A stretch of 34,322 nucleotides of DNA, taken from positions 1 to 34,322 of the forward strand of contig CANQAR010000042.1 in assembly GCA_947588845.1 (NCBI GenBank), in the 5' to 3' direction. Source of the stretch: an uncultured Lachnospiraceae bacterium. Its GTDB lineage: Bacteria; Bacillota; Clostridia; Lachnospirales; Lachnospiraceae. This document shows, in pieces, positions 15,322 to 23,415 of this stretch. The first letter of the stretch is position 1, and each line of letters begins with the position of its first letter. Both the position numbers and the translations under genes were made by a program. The notes beneath the pieces are model-generated. The model was not told the origin of the DNA, searched no databases, and saw only the letters and a program-made list of their open reading frames with translations.

Positions 15322-16596
15322 ATGAAAAAATTATTTGCGGCGGCCTGCTGTGCCGCGCTCCTGGCAATGAACGTCCAAATGGTCTGCCCGGCGGCGGAGC
15401 TGACAGACGTATCTGCGGAGAAAAAGACTGCGGAAGAGAAAAAGCAGATCGGGGAAAAGAAGAAAGGTGCGCGGAAAGCAAAGCTGACGAATGCGTCCGG
15501 GAAGGACATCAAAGCGTTTGCGATAAAGGAAGAGACAGAAGAGGAATTCTCAGAGAATCTGCTTGCGGAAGAGGACGTATTTGCGGACGGGGAAGCGCGT
15601 ACTTTTTATTATGCGCCGGAGACCGGAGAATCTGAAACAGAGAGTGAAACAGAAAGTCAGGAGCCTGAGTCAGAGAGCGAGACGGATGATGAGGAAACAA
15701 AGTATGTGATCCAGCTCACTTTTGCGGACGATGCGACAGCGGAGCTTCATGCATTTGTGTTTTCAAAAATGAAAAAGGTCAGAATCTGTCTGGAAGAAGA
15801 TACGGCCTATCTTGTCTATAAGGACGGGAAGGAAAAGATAAGTACGCTGGAGGCGGAGCAAGAGCTTGCGAGAGAAGCGCAGGAAACAATGGAAGGAATA
15901 GAGGAGTACGACGATTATTACGAAGACATCTACTACGACGACAGCGCCAGCTATAGTAACACCTATTATAACAATAATACCAGCTATAACAACACCTATT
16001 ACGATAACAGTGGCAGCCAGGGAAGCGGCGGTCAGAATGACAGTGCGGATCAGGGAGCCACTGACCAGGAGGCTGGAGGCCAGGAATCCGGCGGGGCCGG
16101 TGAGGAAGCTGGCGGAACGAGTCAGGATACTGGAACAGGTCAGGAGTCCGGAGGGGCCGGCGGGGACGCTGGAGCAGGCCAGGAATCCGGAGGAACGGGT
16201 CAGGATACTGGAGCGGGTCAGGAATCCGGAGGAGCGGGTCAAAATGCTGGAGCGAGCCAGGACACCGGGGCTGGTCAGGATACTGGAGCGGGTCAGGAGT
16301 CCGGAGGAGCCGGAGAGAACGCTGGAGCAGGCCAGGACACCGGGGCCGGTCAGGACACTGGAGCGGGTCAGGAAGTCGGAGGAGCCGGAGAGAACGCTGG
16401 AGCAGGCCAGGAATCCGGAGGGACCGGAGAAAACGCTGGAGTGGGTCAGGAATCCGGAGGAGCAAGTCAGGACACCGGAGCCGGTGAGGGCGCTGGGGCT
16501 GGTCAGGACACTGGAGCGGGTCAGGAATCCGGAGGAGTGAATCAGGATGACGGCGCAGAGGGAGAAAACTGTCTGCAGGGCGGTCTGATGAACTGA
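15322..16596 (+). CDS. Secreted protein with long Gly/Ala/Gln repeat tail
   Basis: The 424-residue protein has a signal peptide (MKKLFAAACCAALLAMNVQMVCPAAA-like). A folded N-terminal part at about 40-175 has LTNASGKDIKAFAIKEE and KYVIQLTFADDATAELHAFVF, interrupted by a Glu/Ser/Thr linker. A Tyr/Asn/Asp-rich section follows, then about 170 residues of mixed hexa- and heptapeptides of the form AGQDTG and AGQESGG. It ends ENCLQGGLMN without LPXTG or a membrane anchor. The N-terminal domain looks like a beta-rich module seen in clostridial surface proteins, but I cannot name it. The role could be a spacer or adhesive stalk; this is inference. Confidence 0.75.
   Translation: MKKLFAAACCAALLAMNVQMVCPAAELTDVSAEKKTAEEKKQIGEKKKGARKAKLTNASGKDIKAFAIKEETEEEFSENLLAEEDVFADGEARTFYYAPETGESETESETESQEPESESETDDEETKYVIQLTFADDATAELHAFVFSKMKKVRICLEEDTAYLVYKDGKEKISTLEAEQELAREAQETMEGIEEYDDYYEDIYYDDSASYSNTYYNNNTSYNNTYYDNSGSQGSGGQNDSADQGATDQEAGGQESGGAGEEAGGTSQDTGTGQESGGAGGDAGAGQESGGTGQDTGAGQESGGAGQNAGASQDTGAGQDTGAGQESGGAGENAGAGQDTGAGQDTGAGQEVGGAGENAGAGQESGGTGENAGVGQESGGASQDTGAGEGAGAGQDTGAGQESGGVNQDDGAEGENCLQGGLMN
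16020..16550 (+). repeat. 18/21-bp coding repeats for AGQDTG and AGQESGG units
   Basis: Near-identical blocks such as GGAGCGGGTCAGGA and GCTGGAGCAGGCCAGGA recur many times, giving the peptide repeats. Such arrays change length easily by slippage or recombination, so copy number is likely to vary between strains. Confidence 0.9.
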
Positions 16597-16694
16597 TGAT
16601 TCCGGGAAAATGGTCTGTACGGAAATTCCGGGGATTGCAGCGCGAAAGGCTGCGGAGACAGCATTTCTGTGCAGACTGAACATGCGTTTAGAGT

Positions 16695-16760
16695 GGGGAT
16701 GCCGCAAAAAGCAGTCGTTTGAATTTTCAGGATACGAACGGACTGTTTTGCAGCATCCCC
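16695..16760. repeat. Long imperfect hairpin upstream of the MBOAT gene
   Basis: GGGGATGCCGCAAAAAGCAGTC (16695-16716, quoted in two parts: GGGGATGCCGC and AAAAAGCAGTC) pairs with GACTGTTTTGCAGCATCCCC (16741-16760) apart from a small bulge. The loop contains GAATTTTCAGGATACGAACG. It lies in the 317-base gap 16597-16913. No clear T-run follows. Confidence 0.7.
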
Positions 16761-16771
16761 TTACTGTGAAA

Positions 16772-16820
16772 GTTCAGCGCTCCGACGCTGAACGCGCGAA
16801 AATGCGGCCGCAAAAGCGGC
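16772..16820. repeat. Two short hairpins before the MBOAT gene
   Basis: GTTCAGCG (16772-16779) pairs perfectly with CGCTGAAC (16786-16793). GCCGC (16807-16811) pairs with GCGGC (16816-16820) around AAAA. With the larger stem at 16695 they make a densely structured spacer. Confidence 0.6.
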
Positions 16821-16913
16821 ATCTTCCAATTGCATTTTCTGCGCATCCGCCGGAGGCTCAGAGCAAAGAGTGCTGCTCCCGCCTGCAAGGCATAAATATT
16901 TACGGAGGAAAAA

Positions 16914-18428
16914 ATGTCGCTGATATCCAATCTGTTTGTACTGTTTGTGGCGGCTGCCGTGTTTTTGTATTATCTGGCACCAAAAAAATACCGGTGGATT
17001 TGCCTGCTTGTATTCAGTTATCTCTATTATCTGTCCGGCAGCGCGCGGTATCTGTTCTTTCTTTTGTTTTCCACGGCGGTTACGTATCTGTGCGCGCTGC
17101 AGATCGACCGGATGCAGCAGGAGGGGAAAGAACAGAAGAAAATCAAACGTATGGCCGCGCTTGGACTTGTGGGAAATCTGGGAATGCTTGGCGTCGTGAA
17201 ATATACGAATTTTTTTGTGGATAACCTGAATCTGTTGTTTCATATGAATCTCAGAGGGCTGGAAGTGCTGCTTCCGCTTGGCCTTTCCTTTTATACGTTT
17301 CAGTCGTCGGGATATCTGCTGGATGTATACTGGAAAAGGACCCGCGCACAGAGAAATCCGTTCCGCTATGCTCTGTTTGTATCGTTTTTTCCGCAGCTTC
17401 TGCAGGGACCGATCGGAAATTATAAGAGGCTGGCCGGGCAGCTGTATGAAGGTCATTCGTTTTCCTGGGATCATATTTCCCGGGGGCTGAAGAGGATCAT
17501 CCTGGGTTTCTGCAAGAAAATGATCATTGCCGACTGGGCGGGCGTGTTCGCGGACGCAATCTGGGGAGATCTGGACCGCTATGGTGGGATTGCGCTGTTT
17601 GGCCTGCTTTTTTACGGGATTCAGCTTTACGGGGATTTTTCGGGCGCGATGGATGTGGTGATCGGCATCGGAAATCTGTTCGGGATTTCCATGGACGAAA
17701 ATTTCCGCAGGCCGTATCTCGCGAAATCCATGGCGGAATTCTGGGAGCGGTGGCATATCACTCTGGGGGAGTGGATGAAGAATTATGTGTTTTATCCGAT
17801 TTCTCTCTCAAAATGGATGCTCCGCTTTTCCAGATGGTCGAAGCGGACTTTTGGGAGAAAGACGGGACGCGTGGTGCCTATCGCTCTGGCGGATCTGATC
17901 GTATTCTTTTTTGTGGGAATCTGGCATGGCGCGAGCTGGAAATATGTGGTATACGGTCTGATGAACGGCGGGATCATCGCTTTCAGCGAGCTGATGACCG
18001 GGCGGTACAGGAGCTGGAAGAAGGCGCTGCACATCAGCGGAAAAGAGCGCTGGTATCAGGCTTTCGCGATTGTACGGACTTTTATTCTGGTGAATCTGCG
18101 CTGGTTCTTTGACCGTTCAGACAGTCTCGGGCAGGGACTGTATATGGTGAAGCAGGCGTCTACCCGTTTTGAACCGGCCCGGCTTCTGGAGATTCCCGCG
18201 GGAACCGGCGGAACGGCGTTTGTCCCGTGGGCGCTTCTGATCATTGCGGCAGGCTGCGTTATTATGGTGACGGCAGGCTGTGTGCAGGAGTGGGGCGGCA
18301 GGACCCGGGAACGCCTGTCACGTCTTCCGGTTCCGGTAACTGCAGGCATTTATCTTTTGCTGCTTGTCTGCATTGGTCTGTTTGGGTCGACGGCAGCACC
18401 GAGAGGTTTTATCTATGCGCAATTTTAA
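16914..18428 (+). CDS. MBOAT-family membrane O-acyltransferase (DltB/AlgI-like)
   Basis: The 504-residue polytopic membrane protein has the MBOAT signature with the catalytic His in VGIWHGASWKYVVYGL (about residue 337). Other conserved stretches are LPLGLSFYTFQSSGYLLDVY, FFPQLLQGPIGNYKRL, YGDFSGAMDVVIGIGNLFGI and NFRRPYLAKSMAEFWERWHITLGEW. Such proteins move acyl groups across the membrane onto wall polymers or exported polysaccharides. GGAGG lies just before the ATG. The gene overlaps the next by 14 bases, and a carrier protein follows, so this is a three-gene acylation operon. No D-alanine-activating DltA is present, so the acyl group may be acetyl or come from a ligase elsewhere. Confidence 0.93.
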   Translation: MSLISNLFVLFVAAAVFLYYLAPKKYRWICLLVFSYLYYLSGSARYLFFLLFSTAVTYLCALQIDRMQQEGKEQKKIKRMAALGLVGNLGMLGVVKYTNFFVDNLNLLFHMNLRGLEVLLPLGLSFYTFQSSGYLLDVYWKRTRAQRNPFRYALFVSFFPQLLQGPIGNYKRLAGQLYEGHSFSWDHISRGLKRIILGFCKKMIIADWAGVFADAIWGDLDRYGGIALFGLLFYGIQLYGDFSGAMDVVIGIGNLFGISMDENFRRPYLAKSMAEFWERWHITLGEWMKNYVFYPISLSKWMLRFSRWSKRTFGRKTGRVVPIALADLIVFFFVGIWHGASWKYVVYGLMNGGIIAFSELMTGRYRSWKKALHISGKERWYQAFAIVRTFILVNLRWFFDRSDSLGQGLYMVKQASTRFEPARLLEIPAGTGGTAFVPWALLIIAAGCVIMVTAGCVQEWGGRTRERLSRLPVPVTAGIYLLLLVCIGLFGSTAAPRGFIYAQF

Positions 18429-19401
18429 AAAGACACTGTGCGCCCTGCTGATCGCGGCAGCGGCCGCCGGGATATTTGCGGGACTGGATTTTCTTCTGTA
18501 TCCCTGTACATTTATCCGCAATGATCTGCATACCGTGTGCGTGGAATCGTTTGACGATATTTATGTGGGAACTTCCCACGGAAAAATTAATCTTGATCCG
18601 GAAGCCGCGCAGGAAGTGAACGGCCGAAAGGGGCATAATCTGTGTGTCGGCGGCGAGTACAGCGTGGATGTGTATTATATGATCAAACTGCTGATCGAAC
18701 TTGAAAGAAAGCCGTCGCGCGTGATCTACGAGATTTCTCCGGCATACTTTACGCTGGAGAAAGAGGAGGGAAACAATTATCTGCTGTTTTATCATGAGTT
18801 TCCGTTTTCCCGCGCGAAGCTGGAATATTTCGGCGATGCGGTGGCAAAGTGCAATTTCCGCACCATGTTTTTCCCATGGTACGAATACAGCCTTTCCTAT
18901 GAGCTGGCCAATATGAGGACCACAGTGCGCAAAAAGCTGCAGAAGGATTACGGGATCGGGGATTTTCGCACGGACACGCAGGAATATCATGCAAGCGGCT
19001 TTGTGGCGAGATATCCGGTGGACAGCAGCGGATTTGGATTTGGCGGGATTCATGCGTTTCGCCGCGACGAGATCCGGCAGGAGCACATGGAATATCTGGA
19101 AAAAGTGATCGACCTGTGCCGTGCGCAGGATATTGCGTTCGCGGCGGTAATTACGCCGGTTCCGGTGGATACTCTGCGGAAGTTTTCGGAGGGGTATGAG
19201 GATGCGGACCGTTATTTCGGGGAATTTTTTAAAGAGAAAGAGGTTGTCTGCATCAATTTTAATAACCGCGAATATTATAAGTATGCTTCTCACAGACTGG
19301 AGAGCTACACGGATCTGGACGGTCATATGAATGAAGATGCCGCGCGGGAGTTCACAAAAAATTTCATGCGTATCCTGGATCAGCAGCAGCGTGCAGAGTA
19401 G
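18415..19401 (+). CDS. SGNH-like partner of the MBOAT acyltransferase (DltD/AlgX-like)
   Basis: The 328-residue protein has one N-terminal membrane anchor (LCALLIAAAAAGIFAGLDFLLY) and an extracytoplasmic domain. The SGNH-type block I is DDIYVGTSHGKINLDP (Ser near 54). The C-terminal acid-His element is DLDGHMNEDAAREF (near 302). These match enzymes that complete O-acylation outside the membrane after an MBOAT protein passes the acyl group. GAGAGG precedes the ATG at 18415, within the MBOAT gene. The exact target polymer is unknown; secreted wall-binding proteins are encoded just upstream. Confidence 0.8.
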   Translation: MRNFKKTLCALLIAAAAAGIFAGLDFLLYPCTFIRNDLHTVCVESFDDIYVGTSHGKINLDPEAAQEVNGRKGHNLCVGGEYSVDVYYMIKLLIELERKPSRVIYEISPAYFTLEKEEGNNYLLFYHEFPFSRAKLEYFGDAVAKCNFRTMFFPWYEYSLSYELANMRTTVRKKLQKDYGIGDFRTDTQEYHASGFVARYPVDSSGFGFGGIHAFRRDEIRQEHMEYLEKVIDLCRAQDIAFAAVITPVPVDTLRKFSEGYEDADRYFGEFFKEKEVVCINFNNREYYKYASHRLESYTDLDGHMNEDAAREFTKNFMRILDQQQRAE

Positions 19402-19489
19402 CAATGCGGGGAACATCCCCGGCAGAAGCAGCTGCCGGATGGGGGATTTGACCCGTTTAAAAAAGAGAAAGAAAAAGGAGGACGTAAAA

Positions 19490-19714
19490 ATGGATGAACT
19501 GATGGAAATTTTGGAGGAGATCCGCCCGGATGTGGATTTTGGTGAGGAGACGGCGCTGGTGGATGACAAGATTCTGGCATCGTTTGACATTCTGTCGATT
19601 ATCAGCGAGATCAGCGATGCGTTTGACATCACGCTGACCCCGGCAGAGATTATACCTGAAAATTTCAATTCCGCAGAGGCAATCTGGGATATGATCTGTC
19701 AGCTCCGGAACTGA
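19490..19714 (+). CDS. Acyl carrier protein, DltC-like, of the MBOAT operon
   Basis: The 74-residue acidic protein has the carrier fold. Ser31 in ILASFDIL is the expected 4'-phosphopantetheine attachment site. The residue before it is Ala where many carriers have Asp. The ending PAEIIPENFNSAEAIWDMICQL is typical of carriers paired with MBOAT proteins. AGGAGG lies 8 nt before the ATG. It would hand the acyl group to the membrane acyltransferase; the activating ligase is not in the window. Confidence 0.85.
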   Translation: MDELMEILEEIRPDVDFGEETALVDDKILASFDILSIISEISDAFDITLTPAEIIPENFNSAEAIWDMICQLRN

Positions 19715-19727
19715 CTGTTGCTGTTCA

Positions 19728-19794
19728 CACCTCCACTGAGTTCGAAGTAATTTCCGCACAAAATATGCGGAAGCTCCGAAATCTGAGGTGCCTG
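19728..19794. terminator. Imperfect long hairpin between converging genes
   Basis: TTCCGCA and TGCGGAA form a 7-bp stem around CAAAATA at 19752-19772. Flanking CACCTCC and GAGGTG extend it loosely. It lies between the carrier protein stop and the end of the minus-strand LysR gene, so it could stop both transcripts. There is no good T-run on either side. Confidence 0.4.
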
Positions 19795-19818
19795 AGGCGC
19801 ATTTGTCTGGAGGGAATG

Positions 19819-20763
19819 TCAGCCGGAGACCAGTTCCTCCTGACAGAGCGTGATAAACCTCCGCGCGGCGTTTGACAGATAGTGATTTTTCTGCGTGACA
19901 ATGTGGAAGCTGCGGACTGCGAAGGCAGGCTCCAACTTCAGATATACGACATCTGCGTCCGCGCACTGGCAGATCAGTGTGTCAGTCACAAATGCAGCAC
20001 CCATCTGGCAGCAGGACAGCTGATACGCGGTCACAAGCTGTTCTACACAGAGGGCGATTTTCGGGGAAAATCCCGCTTTCCGGAAAAATTCCATGCTTCT
20101 TTTCTGCAGATCGCTTCCCGCATGGAGCAGAATAAAAGGAAGGCCGGCAAGCCGCGCGGGATCCGGCATCGGGTCTGCAGACTGGTATTTTCCGGACAGT
20201 ATATCCCCGCGCGTAAGCGCCCAGGGCAGCAGGCCGGATTCGCACGCGAGGCTGCGCGGCAGGGAGAGAAGAAGCGTGTTGTGCGATATGGGGTAAATCT
20301 CAAATTTGTCAGGATTGTACTCCCGGGTGCTCAGCATCAGATCAAGCTGGCTGCCGAGCAGTTTTTTGAGGTTCAGGGAGGTGTCCGCCTCGGAAAGATG
20401 CAGTTCGACTCCGGGGTAAAGCTGCATGTAGCGGCGGATCACGGGCGGAAGAATGTAGGCAGTAAAATACTGAGTCCCTCCGATCCGAAGCGACCCTGTG
20501 TTCAGCTCAGAGAGATCGTGGATCGCTGTCCTCACGTTTTTTTCGATCTGATGCATCTGATAAATGCCGTCCAGATAGATTTTTCCGGCCGGGGTCAGTT
20601 CCAGCGGGTGACAGCTGCGGTCAAACAGGGGGCTTCCCAGACTTTCCTCCACCTTGCGCAGAGCGATGCTCAGGGCGGGCTGGGTGATGTGCAGCTGTTC
20701 GGCCGCTTTGCGGATGCTCCCGGTCTCATAGATGGTCAAGATGTATTCCAGATTCTGCTGCAT
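19819..20763 (-). CDS. LysR-family transcriptional regulator, divergent from the flavoprotein gene
   Basis: The 314-residue regulator starts MQQNLEYILTIYETGSIRKAAEQLHITQPALSIALRKVEESLG (by motif), the LysR helix-turn-helix. An effector domain follows (LRIGGTQYFTAYILPPVIRRYMQLYPGVELHLSEA). AGGAGG lies upstream of the ATG with suitable spacing. It is transcribed away from the exported flavoprotein gene across a 199-base region, the standard arrangement for LysR proteins that control the divergent gene and themselves. The ligand is probably the flavoprotein substrate, an unsaturated carboxylate, but this is inference. Confidence 0.92.
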   Translation of the reverse strand: MQQNLEYILTIYETGSIRKAAEQLHITQPALSIALRKVEESLGSPLFDRSCHPLELTPAGKIYLDGIYQMHQIEKNVRTAIHDLSELNTGSLRIGGTQYFTAYILPPVIRRYMQLYPGVELHLSEADTSLNLKKLLGSQLDLMLSTREYNPDKFEIYPISHNTLLLSLPRSLACESGLLPWALTRGDILSGKYQSADPMPDPARLAGLPFILLHAGSDLQKRSMEFFRKAGFSPKIALCVEQLVTAYQLSCCQMGAAFVTDTLICQCADADVVYLKLEPAFAVRSFHIVTQKNHYLSNAARRFITLCQEELVSG

Positions 20764-20827
20764 GAATTTCCCTGCCTCCTGTAAGATACTGATAAATTTC
20801 CTTTATATATTTATAAAAAAGGTTAAA

Positions 20828-20856
20828 TTGATTTTAATACAATGGGGAAATATAAT
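20828..20856 (+). promoter_or_regulatory. Promoter of the flavoprotein reductase gene
   Basis: TTGATT (20828-20833) and TATAAT (20851-20856) are 17 nt apart. Just upstream, ATAAATTTCC…TATTTAT (about 20788-20813) is an AT-rich partly symmetrical stretch, a likely LysR site. Confidence 0.75.
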
Positions 20857-20876
20857 CAAGTTACAAGTGCAAAAAT

Positions 20877-20928
20877 AAAAGCCTGTAGACTGTTTCGTGC
20901 TTTGCGCATTGCGGTTTTGCAGGTTTTT
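20877..20928 (+). promoter_or_regulatory. Terminator-like hairpin in the leader of the flavoprotein mRNA
   Basis: AAAAGCCTG (20877-20885) pairs with CAGGTTTTT (20920-20928) with one G·T pair. The T-run at the end makes it attenuator-like, inside the roughly 100-nt leader. The loop holds GACTGTTTCGTGCTTTGCGCA, described as two parts GACTGTTTCGTG and CTTTGCGCA, matching repeats at 27280 and 34075. Confidence 0.5.
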
Positions 20929-20962
20929 ATGATGAAACTATTATTGTTAAGGAGGAAATGGT

Positions 20963-22819
20963 ATGAGAAAAAGAACAGGCAAACTTTTGTCTGCGGTACT
21001 CGTGGCTTCCCTCGTGATGTCTATGGGCCTTGGCAGCTGGAATGCTTCCGCGGAAGCGGAGACGGCGGAAGCCATGACAGAGGCAGCAGAGGCTGTCTCT
21101 GAGACGGAAATGGTAGCGGAAGCTGATGCGGCGGGCGGCGCAGTCTCCTTCACTCCGGGCACCTACGAGGCGACGGCACAGGGCTTCGGCGGAGACATTG
21201 TCGTGAGCGTCACGGTTTCTGAGAATGAGATCACAGCCGTTGACATCACGGGCGACAAGGAAACTCCGACACTCGGCGGCATCGCTGTGGCTGAGCTGGG
21301 AGAGAAGATGGTAGCGGCGCAGACACCGAACGTTGACGGCGTGAGCGGCGCATCGGTCAGCAGCGGCGCGATCATTGCGGCGGCTACAGAAGCGCTCGAG
21401 GCGGCGGGAGCCGATATCGCGGCGCTCGACGCGAACCGTAAGGACACATCCGCGGAGCCTGTCGAGAAGACAGAGGAAACCTTGACCACGGACATCGTGA
21501 TCGCGGGCGCGGGCGGAGCCGGCATGACAGCGGCGATCAAGGCGACGCAGGCGGGCAAGAGCGTGATTCTTCTTGAGAAAATGTCCTACGCGGGCGGCAA
21601 CACGACGAAGGCGACCGGCGGCATGAACGCGGCGGAGACGCACTATCAGGCGGAGCAGGGAATCGAGGACAGTGTGGAGCAGTTCGTCGAGGACACGATG
21701 GAAGGCGGCCATCAGATTAATGATATTGATCTGGTGACGACGATGGCTGAAAATTCCGCAGCAGGAATCGATTGGCTTGATGAAATCGGCGCGCCTCTTC
21801 CGAAGGTATCCTTCTCCGGCGGAGCGACGAACGCGAGAATCCATTCTCCGGAGGACGGTTCTGGTGTAGGCGAGTACTTGGTGGAAGCGTTTACGAAGCA
21901 GCTGGACAACCTTGGAATTGAGATTATGTACAATACAAAAGCGACGGAACTGATCCAGGAAGACGGAGCAGTTGTTGGTCTGAAGGCGGAATCCGATACG
22001 ACAAATTATACAATCGAGGCAAAGGCCGTGATTCTTGCGACCGGCGGATTCGGCGCGAATGAAGAGATGTACACGCAGTATCGTCCGGACCTCAAGGGAA
22101 CTGTGACGACGAACGCTCCGGGCGCAACCGGAGACGGTATCGTGATGGCGCAGGCAGTGGGCGCGGATCTTGTGGATATCGAGCAGATTCAGCTTCACCC
22201 GACCGTAGAGCAGACGACGAGCATGCTGATCACAGAGGGCGTCCGCGGCGACGGCGCAATCCTTGTGAACCAGTCTGGCGAGCGTTTCATCAATGAGATG
22301 GAGACGCGTGATGTTGTCTCTGCGGCAGAGCTTGAGCAGGAAGGCTGCTATGCATATGTTATTTTTGACCAGCATCTGCGCGACAACCTGAAAGCGATTG
22401 AAAAATATGTGACGAATGGTTTGACCGTGCAGGCGGATACCTATGCGGGACTTGCGGAGCAGATCAATGTTGATCCAGATACCTTTACCAAGACGATGGT
22501 TGCGTGGAATTCCGCAGTGGCAAATCAGAAGGATGAGGCGTTCGGCAGAGACACCGGTATGGAAAACCCGCTGAGCACAGCTCCGTACTATGCAATCAAG
22601 ATTGCTCCAGGCATTCATCACACGATGGGCGGCGTGAAGATTAACACCAAAGCCGAAGTCATCAATACAGACGGCAATGTAATTCCGGGTCTGTTCGCGG
22701 CAGGCGAAGTGACTGGCGGCGTACATGGCGGCAACCGTATCGGCGGCAACGCTGTGGCGGATATCGTTGTGTTCGGCGGCATCGCGGCGGACAGCGCGAT
22801 TGCGTACTGCGGGGAGTAA
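20963..22819 (+). CDS. Exported FMN/FAD fumarate-reductase-like flavoprotein (enoate reductase)
   Basis: The 618-residue protein has a signal peptide ending ASA and an acidic Ala/Glu linker. An FMN-binding domain at about 50-145 carries DGVSGASVSSG, the covalent-flavin motif with Ser in place of the usual Thr. The flavocytochrome-c-type FAD domain begins IVIAGAGGAGMTAAI (about 179). Fumarate-reductase active-site residues are all kept: His in QLHPTV, the proton-donor Arg in METRDVVS (about 448), HHTMGG (about 552) and Arg in GGNRIGGNA (about 592). It should reduce an activated C=C bond of a carboxylic acid outside the membrane. Substrates in this family include fumarate, urocanate and other enoates. 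AAGGAGG precedes the start. No electron-donor subunit or ApbE is adjacent. Confidence 0.93.
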   Translation: MRKRTGKLLSAVLVASLVMSMGLGSWNASAEAETAEAMTEAAEAVSETEMVAEADAAGGAVSFTPGTYEATAQGFGGDIVVSVTVSENEITAVDITGDKETPTLGGIAVAELGEKMVAAQTPNVDGVSGASVSSGAIIAAATEALEAAGADIAALDANRKDTSAEPVEKTEETLTTDIVIAGAGGAGMTAAIKATQAGKSVILLEKMSYAGGNTTKATGGMNAAETHYQAEQGIEDSVEQFVEDTMEGGHQINDIDLVTTMAENSAAGIDWLDEIGAPLPKVSFSGGATNARIHSPEDGSGVGEYLVEAFTKQLDNLGIEIMYNTKATELIQEDGAVVGLKAESDTTNYTIEAKAVILATGGFGANEEMYTQYRPDLKGTVTTNAPGATGDGIVMAQAVGADLVDIEQIQLHPTVEQTTSMLITEGVRGDGAILVNQSGERFINEMETRDVVSAAELEQEGCYAYVIFDQHLRDNLKAIEKYVTNGLTVQADTYAGLAEQINVDPDTFTKTMVAWNSAVANQKDEAFGRDTGMENPLSTAPYYAIKIAPGIHHTMGGVKINTKAEVINTDGNVIPGLFAAGEVTGGVHGGNRIGGNAVADIVVFGGIAADSAIAYCGE

Positions 22820-22917
22820 ACCGAAGAATAAAATATCTGAAAGCAGATCTGAATCTGCGGCAGGATTTATGTGCTGCAGACAGTTCCCTATCTTATACGG
22901 AATATTGACAAGATGAT

Positions 22918-22968
22918 AAGAAGCCGCGTTTTCGGGAGACCGGGAGCGCGGCTTCTTCTTTTCTTGTC
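22918..22968 (+). terminator. Strong terminator after the flavoprotein gene
   Basis: AAGAAGCCGCG (22918-22928) pairs perfectly with CGCGGCTTCTT (22947-22957) and is followed by CTTTTCTTGTCTT. It ends the reductase transcript. Confidence 0.9.
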
Positions 22969-23060
22969 TTATGCGCAGGCCCAGGCATGGAAACCAGCTG
23001 CTGACGCAGCACTTGGGCCGCACGGGCGAGCAGGAGGGAAAGCCGCCTCCTACTCGATTT

Positions 23061-23393
23061 TTATAACGGATTATACGTTATCTGAATCCACATATCGTCG
23101 TCTGCCATCCGCCCCTGAGTCTTCTCGACGATCTGAAGCGGATCATACGTGTCCAGATTCAGATCCCGCAGGATCTGTTTCAGATTCCCGCGTGTTTTTG
23201 GGAAACAGCGGTCCTCAAGAAATTGTTCAAAATCATTCCAGTCCGGATTCTCGATCACCCCGAAAGCCCTGTGCAGAAAATCGTCAGTTTTGTTTTGTAT
23301 GGAAACCTTCAGATTAAGAAAATCCAGATCAATAATTGTGCAGGGCTGATCGCGGAACATGTAGACCATGCGCATTGTGTAGTTATTCTGCAT
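23061..23393 (-). CDS. Small protein of unknown function, co-transcribed with the second LysR gene
   Basis: The 110-residue protein starts MQNNYTMRMVYMFRDQPC and ends MWIQITYNPL. AGGAGG lies just before its ATG, and its start is 22 bases after the stop of the LysR gene, so the two form an operon. The section FPKTRGNLKQILRDLNLDTYDPLQIVEKT recalls the front part of clostridial HipA-like proteins. The match is from memory and weak. I do not assign a function. Longer in-frame starts exist upstream inside the LysR gene but lack a binding site. Confidence 0.7.
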   Translation of the reverse strand: MQNNYTMRMVYMFRDQPCTIIDLDFLNLKVSIQNKTDDFLHRAFGVIENPDWNDFEQFLEDRCFPKTRGNLKQILRDLNLDTYDPLQIVEKTQGRMADDDMWIQITYNPL

Positions 23394-23415
23394 CTTATTT
23401 CCTCCTTTGGCAAAC

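Noticed and set aside
13737-15512. 591-codon minus-strand open frame over the secreted-protein genes
   Set aside because: Antisense to three genes with signal peptides and aromatic repeats; no recognisable domain.
16020-16550. CRISPR-like array
   Set aside because: Units are contiguous 18/21-bp coding repeats without unique spacers.
15763-16707. Minus-strand and +2 frame low-complexity frames over the AGQDTG repeat
   Set aside because: A repeat with a unit length divisible by three opens all frames; only the 15322 frame has a signal peptide and ribosome binding site.
16914-19714. Complete dlt D-alanylation operon
   Set aside because: No dltA is present and the SGNH protein is only DltD-like, so D-alanine as acyl group is not supported.
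20927-23023. 698-codon minus-strand open frame opposite the flavoprotein
   Set aside because: Antisense shadow; the plus strand has full fumarate-reductase motifs, a signal peptide and good start signals.
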